Source: Chrysochromulina tobinii
Lineage: Eukaryota; Haptophyta; Prymnesiales; Chrysochromulinaceae
Length of the DNA stretch: 19,224 bases
NCBI GenBank assembly: GCA_001275005.1
Contig: JWZX01001501.1
Coordinates: 1-19,224 of the forward strand
Direction of reading: 5' to 3'
The position numbers and the translations under genes are program-made. The notes under the pieces are model-generated. The model saw only the letters and a list, made by a program, of their open reading frames with translations, had not been told where the DNA came from and made no database searches. How positions within the stretch are numbered: the first letter of the stretch is position 1; each line of letters opens with the position of its first letter. Shown here one piece after another: positions 16,039-19,224 of the stretch.

Positions 16039-18078
16039 TTAGGAACAGAGAAACCTCAGGACCAGGTTGACCTTCAGCGCCTCCGTGATCGCCTTGGCAC
16101 CGTCAACGCCGATCTTGTTGTTGAACAGGCTCAGGGAGGTCAGGACCGCGTTGACCTTCAGCGCCTCCGCGATCACGATGGCTCCCTCTGGACCGATGTT
16201 GTTGTCGTCCAGGTTGAGGGTGGTCATCACCGCGTTGACCTTCAGCGCCTCCGCGATCGCGATGGCTCCCTCTGCACCGATCTTGTTCCCGTACAGGTGC
16301 AGGGAGGTCAGGACCGCGTTGACCTTCAGCGCCTCTGCGATCGCCTTGGCACCGTCGTCGCCGATGTTGTTGCCAAACAGGCACAGGGTGGTCAAGACCG
16401 CGCTGAACTTAATCAGCTTGGCAAGCACGATGCCCTCTGTCGGCCCTAGGCCCTTCGAGCTTAGGCAGTTGAGCTCTGTCAGCTTGTCCTCGCGCAGCTC
16501 CTTGATCGGCACCCCAGAGAGCACCTCGAGCGACAAGCTGCCCAATGCTGCCGCCGCAAGCTGCTGCGCCGCCTCTCCGACAATGTTGTTGTAGGCGACG
16601 GAGAGATTTTTCATCACCGCGTTGACCTTCAGCGCCTCCGCGATCGCCTTGGCACCCTCCGGACCGATTTCGTTGCGCTCCAAGTCCAAGCGGGTCAGGA
16701 CCGCATTGACCTTGAGCACCTCCGCGATCGCCTTGGCACCGTCAACACCGATGTTGTTGCCCCCGAGCGACAGCGTGGTCAAGACCGCCATGAACTTCAG
16801 GTCAGACGTGATCAGGATGGCGTCGGCGGGTTGGAGGTACTGGCGCGATAAGTCGGCCTGCACCAGGCCATGCGTCATGCCTGAGAGCATGATGCCTCTC
16901 TCCGCGCCGATCTTGGCGAGCATCGTGGCCGACTCAACGTCAAGGCTGTTCTGGAGCAAGTTGCAGTTCTTGAGCACCGACGTAGCAGGGATGAGATAGG
17001 CGACGAGCATGGCCGCAGCCACGTGGAGCCCCCTATCGGACAAGTTGAGCTCCGTGACGCCGTCCTCGCGCATTCGCTGGACCGGGATGCCGCAAACGAC
17101 TCCCGAGCCCGCACAGGCAACAGCTGCGATCGTCAGTTCCAACGGCGGCTCTCCTTCGCCTGAGATGCAGCTGTTGAGAGCATCCTTAGCTGTACCGTGT
17201 AGCAAGGACGTACGTGTATACGTGTTGCCAGCCCCGTTTTGCAGATGCGCGGCCCGAACGGCGGCCACGTCCACCACATAGCCGTAGCCATGCAGGCGCG
17301 CAAGCCCAGGCAGCATCTGCCCCGCTATGGCCGCGTCCCCTGGCCGGCCAGCCTCGACGAGCTGCTCCACGTCAAGGTCGGTGATCTCATCCAGACGTGT
17401 GGGTACTGGCTGGCCGTCGCGGCGGCACAGGCGCGAGCAGAGGACACGTTGCGCCAGCGCCCGCCAAGATCTAGTCACGCCCTTGAGCTCGGCCAACGTG
17501 GCCACGTCCACCAGACCCAGAGCAGCCTCCATCGCGTCCGCCGAGAACGAGGGCTGCTGCAACGGCTCGGGCGGTAACATGGAGCTGGCCGGCTGCTGCG
17601 GCACCTCAACGTCTTCCGGTACAAATGCCGGCTCGGCATTTGGCGGCGCGTGCTCCTCCGCGCTGCCAAAGTCACCACCCGCGCAGAGTTCGGGGGCGCG
17701 CTTGCCGTCGAGTCGGGAGGCGATCGCGCGCTGGATGTGCTTGAGCGCGATAGGGGCGTCGAGATAGAGGGCGTCCTCGATGAGCTGGATGAGCTGGAAG
17801 AGCGAATGCCCGTCCGAGCTCGGCCACGTGTAGTCTGGGTCGTTCAGCTTGCAAACCATCTGAAGCGTCGAGGCCATGATCGTGGGCATGGGATAGATGC
17901 CATCCTCGGAGGTTGCGAGGTCCATCAGATCCTTCAAGGTGCCCATGAGTCGGGCTGCGTCGCGCGACAACGTGACCTCCTTTCCGTCTCGCGCTCGCAC
18001 GCGTATTGGCTCCTCGTGCTTGGCCTTCTTCGCAGTGGGCGCCTCCTGCTGCAACTCTGCCGATGGCAGAAGCATCAT
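16039..18078 (-). CDS. SKP1/BTB-like plus F-box-like plus LRR protein
   Basis: 679 residues, intronless, from a MM start at 18078/18075. Residues about 25-126 follow the SKP1 POZ layout: VRARDGKEVTLSRDAARLM, an acidic gap, YPMPTIMASTLQMVCK, then LFQLIQLIEDALYLDAPIA and a helix ending RLDGKRAPEL, comparable to the start of the SKP1 C-terminal helices. Residues about 181-220 (ALGLVDVATLAELKGVTRSW) look like an F-box helix bundle. From about 330, ribonuclease-inhibitor-type LRRs follow, two blocks of 28-residue repeats (consensus ALKVNAVLTSLxLxxNxIG), each headed by a related IPVQRMREDGVTELNL / VPIKELREDKLTELN segment. In SCF ubiquitin ligases SKP1 and F-box-LRR subunits are separate; here they appear fused. 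The array stops mid-repeat (NLVLRFLCS). Role inferred: substrate recognition. Confidence 0.7.
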   Translation of the reverse strand: MMLLPSAELQQEAPTAKKAKHEEPIRVRARDGKEVTLSRDAARLMGTLKDLMDLATSEDGIYPMPTIMASTLQMVCKLNDPDYTWPSSDGHSLFQLIQLIEDALYLDAPIALKHIQRAIASRLDGKRAPELCAGGDFGSAEEHAPPNAEPAFVPEDVEVPQQPASSMLPPEPLQQPSFSADAMEAALGLVDVATLAELKGVTRSWRALAQRVLCSRLCRRDGQPVPTRLDEITDLDVEQLVEAGRPGDAAIAGQMLPGLARLHGYGYVVDVAAVRAAHLQNGAGNTYTRTSLLHGTAKDALNSCISGEGEPPLELTIAAVACAGSGVVCGIPVQRMREDGVTELNLSDRGLHVAAAMLVAYLIPATSVLKNCNLLQNSLDVESATMLAKIGAERGIMLSGMTHGLVQADLSRQYLQPADAILITSDLKFMAVLTTLSLGGNNIGVDGAKAIAEVLKVNAVLTRLDLERNEIGPEGAKAIAEALKVNAVMKNLSVAYNNIVGEAAQQLAAAALGSLSLEVLSGVPIKELREDKLTELNCLSSKGLGPTEGIVLAKLIKFSAVLTTLCLFGNNIGDDGAKAIAEALKVNAVLTSLHLYGNKIGAEGAIAIAEALKVNAVMTTLNLDDNNIGPEGAIVIAEALKVNAVLTSLSLFNNKIGVDGAKAITEALKVNLVLRFLCS
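16066..16402. repeat. 84-bp coding tandem repeats of the LRR array, block 1
   Basis: GTTGACCTTCAGCGCCTC recurs at 16066, 16150, 16234 and 16318, exactly 84 bp (28 codons) apart, with strong nucleotide identity. A matching block 2 has copies at 16619 and 16703. Confidence 0.85.
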
Positions 18079-18479
18079 TTCTCTGGCGAATCACGTTGTG
18101 GGAGTGTGAACGAGCCCCTCCTTTCTCATTATGAATGGGTTCCCACGCCGAGAGTGAGAGTCCGGCGCTCGCTCGCGCCGGGCCGACTCCCCCTCGTGGG
18201 GAAATTGGAGAGGAGTGATGTGTGAGAGGTGTTTCTCTGATTTTTCAGATAAGTCCTCCAGAGTCTTTATCGTAGGTAACCACACATCGCATGAAATGAA
18301 GTCAGATGGACAAGAGACAGGATGAACGTATGCGCTTTTATTGAAAAGCGCCTGCAGCTCGTCTTGGGCGTCGTAAAAAGCCTTTTTACCGCGGAACGCT
18401 GCTCACATGGCTGCTCACGAGCGCGGTAGTTCAAGTTCAAGTTCAAGTTCAAGTTCATGCACCTCAGCATGCATCAAGA
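18079..18479. other. Intergenic: promoter side of the SKP1-LRR gene, 3' side of the XRCC4-like gene
   Basis: No gene is seen. There is a perfect 7-bp hairpin CCGGCGCtcgctcGCGCCGG at 18162-18181, an A/T-arm hairpin GTAAAAA-gcc-TTTTTAC at 18373-18389 about 90 bases past the XRCC4-like stop, and a TTCAAG microsatellite. Either hairpin could influence transcript ends, but this is speculative. Confidence 0.45.
18430..18459. repeat. TTCAAG hexanucleotide microsatellite
   Basis: Four perfect TTCAAG units (18430-18453) and a fifth reading TTCATG, about 20 bases downstream of the XRCC4-like stop codon. Confidence 0.85.
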
Positions 18480-19224
18480 TCACTCGTACGCGTCCTCGGC
18501 CGCCTCGCCCTCGGCCGCCTCGCCCTCGGCGTCTTTTCCAGGCTCTGGGCCTCCATGTGCGTCGATCCCCAGGTTCTGGGCCTCCAGCTCGAGCGTTGCG
18601 AGGCGATCCTGCTTGGCGAGCAGCAGCGGTAGGAGGCACGCGAGCTCCTCGGCCTCGGCCGCGCGGAGCTGCTCGATGCGGTTCTGAAGGGCCGCCTCGC
18701 GGCGCTCGGCGCTCGCGCGAAGCGTCACAATGGCGGCCGCGTGCTCGGCGGCCGCCGCACGCAGCGTTCCCACCGTGCCGAGCAGCGTGTGGAGCATGCC
18801 GCCGCCGGCGCCGCCCAGGGCGACGCCCGCAGAGGCGGTCATGGACGAGGCGGCGCCGGCGGCGCCGGCGGCGGCGGCGGCACCTGCCGCCCCCACGAGG
18901 GAGCTCGGCTTGCACAGGTCGAGCGAGGCGCTGCGTGTGTCGCCATCGGAGTGCAGCACGAGCCGCCAACGGTCCGTCGTGTACACTGGGTGGAGCTTGA
19001 GCACCGCGCGCAGCTCCTCGGCGGGCGGTAGCGGACGCCATGGGCACCCAACGGGCGCTTCGGTCACGCGGGTCTCGTGCCCGTCGCACGCGCGCGCGCT
19101 CAGCTGACCAAAGGCCTCGTCGAGGGTGATCACGACGGACACCGGGCAAGGCGCGCTGCTCGCGGTGGGCCGCCATGTGAGCGTGAGCGCGCGGAGCTGG
19201 CTTGCCGAGGCGGATGGGGCGGGT
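18480..19224 (-). CDS. XRCC4-like head-plus-coiled-coil protein, 5' end outside window
   Basis: The frame is open from position 19223 to a TGA at 18480 (247 residues visible), so the N-terminus is cut by the window edge. The order of parts matches XRCC4, the non-homologous end-joining scaffold that binds DNA ligase IV: beta-strands (LRALTLTWRP, then VSVVITLDEAFGQLSARA) about 10-42, more strands (AVLKLHPVYTTDRWRLVLHS, SASLDLCK) about 73-105, a Gly/Ala linker, a coiled coil at about 143-217, and an acidic Glu/Ala tail (231-247). Within the coil, LLPLLLAKQDRLATLE resembles the XRCC4 motif around FxLVLNEKKxKIRxL. The match is by pattern only; another coiled-coil protein, or XLF/PAXX, remains possible. 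The high alanine content of the coil weakens the call. Confidence 0.45.
   Translation of the reverse strand, partial: PAPSASASQLRALTLTWRPTASSAPCPVSVVITLDEAFGQLSARACDGHETRVTEAPVGCPWRPLPPAEELRAVLKLHPVYTTDRWRLVLHSDGDTRSASLDLCKPSSLVGAAGAAAAAGAAGAASSMTASAGVALGGAGGGMLHTLLGTVGTLRAAAAEHAAAIVTLRASAERREAALQNRIEQLRAAEAEELACLLPLLLAKQDRLATLELEAQNLGIDAHGGPEPGKDAEGEAAEGEAAEDAYE

Overview
The window looks like nuclear DNA of a eukaryotic alga with a complex, red-lineage plastid. A haptophyte is my best guess; this is inference, not proof. The clues are very high GC at third codon positions, one clear GT-AG spliceosomal intron, several eukaryote-only protein families (TFIIH p62, SMYD-type MYND/SET, SKP1/F-box, a possible XRCC4), a plastid prenyltransferase with a signal-peptide-plus-transit leader, and ribonuclease-inhibitor-type leucine-rich repeats of 28 residues with the KVNAVLTSL signature I associate with such algae. 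I see no bacterial operons, rRNA, tRNA or CRISPR.

Layout. 1-2010 (-) is the N-terminal 670 codons of a TFIIH p62/TFB1-like subunit that runs off the left edge. 2011-3537 is non-coding. 3538-5247 (-) is an SGNH/GDSL-like hydrolase with an unusual repetitive tail. 5248-8248 is a 3 kb gene-free block of nested repeats: several palindromes, a 98-bp tandem repeat, long CTG tracts, a 10-bp minisatellite, a 224-bp block present twice with a single mismatch, a 91-nt foldback and an array of 15 small hairpins. 8249-9361 (+) is a plastid homogentisate solanesyltransferase. 9605-11009 (+) is a SMYD-like MYND/SET protein interrupted by a frame change near 9950. 11071-11531 is a six-unit tandem repeat. 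11630-12643 (-) is an LRR protein. 12800-15901 (-) is a 1000-residue IPT/TIG plus DUF3431 protein made of two exons. 16039-18078 (-) is a SKP1/BTB-F-box-LRR protein. 18480 to the right edge (-) is an XRCC4-like protein lacking its N-terminus.

The genes do not form one pathway: they cover transcription and repair (TFIIH), plastoquinone synthesis, protein methylation, ubiquitin-type substrate recognition and possibly end joining. Both places where transcription direction changes (divergent 5248-8248, convergent 11010-11629) are filled with tandem repeats whose units contain short perfect inverted repeats.

The most unusual items are the hairpin array at 7331-7943, whose two arm types differ by compensating base changes; the near-identical structured 224-bp block next to the solanesyltransferase start; the 91-nt nested foldback at 7023-7113; and the SKP1-F-box-LRR fusion. 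All family calls come from reading motifs by eye, without database searches.
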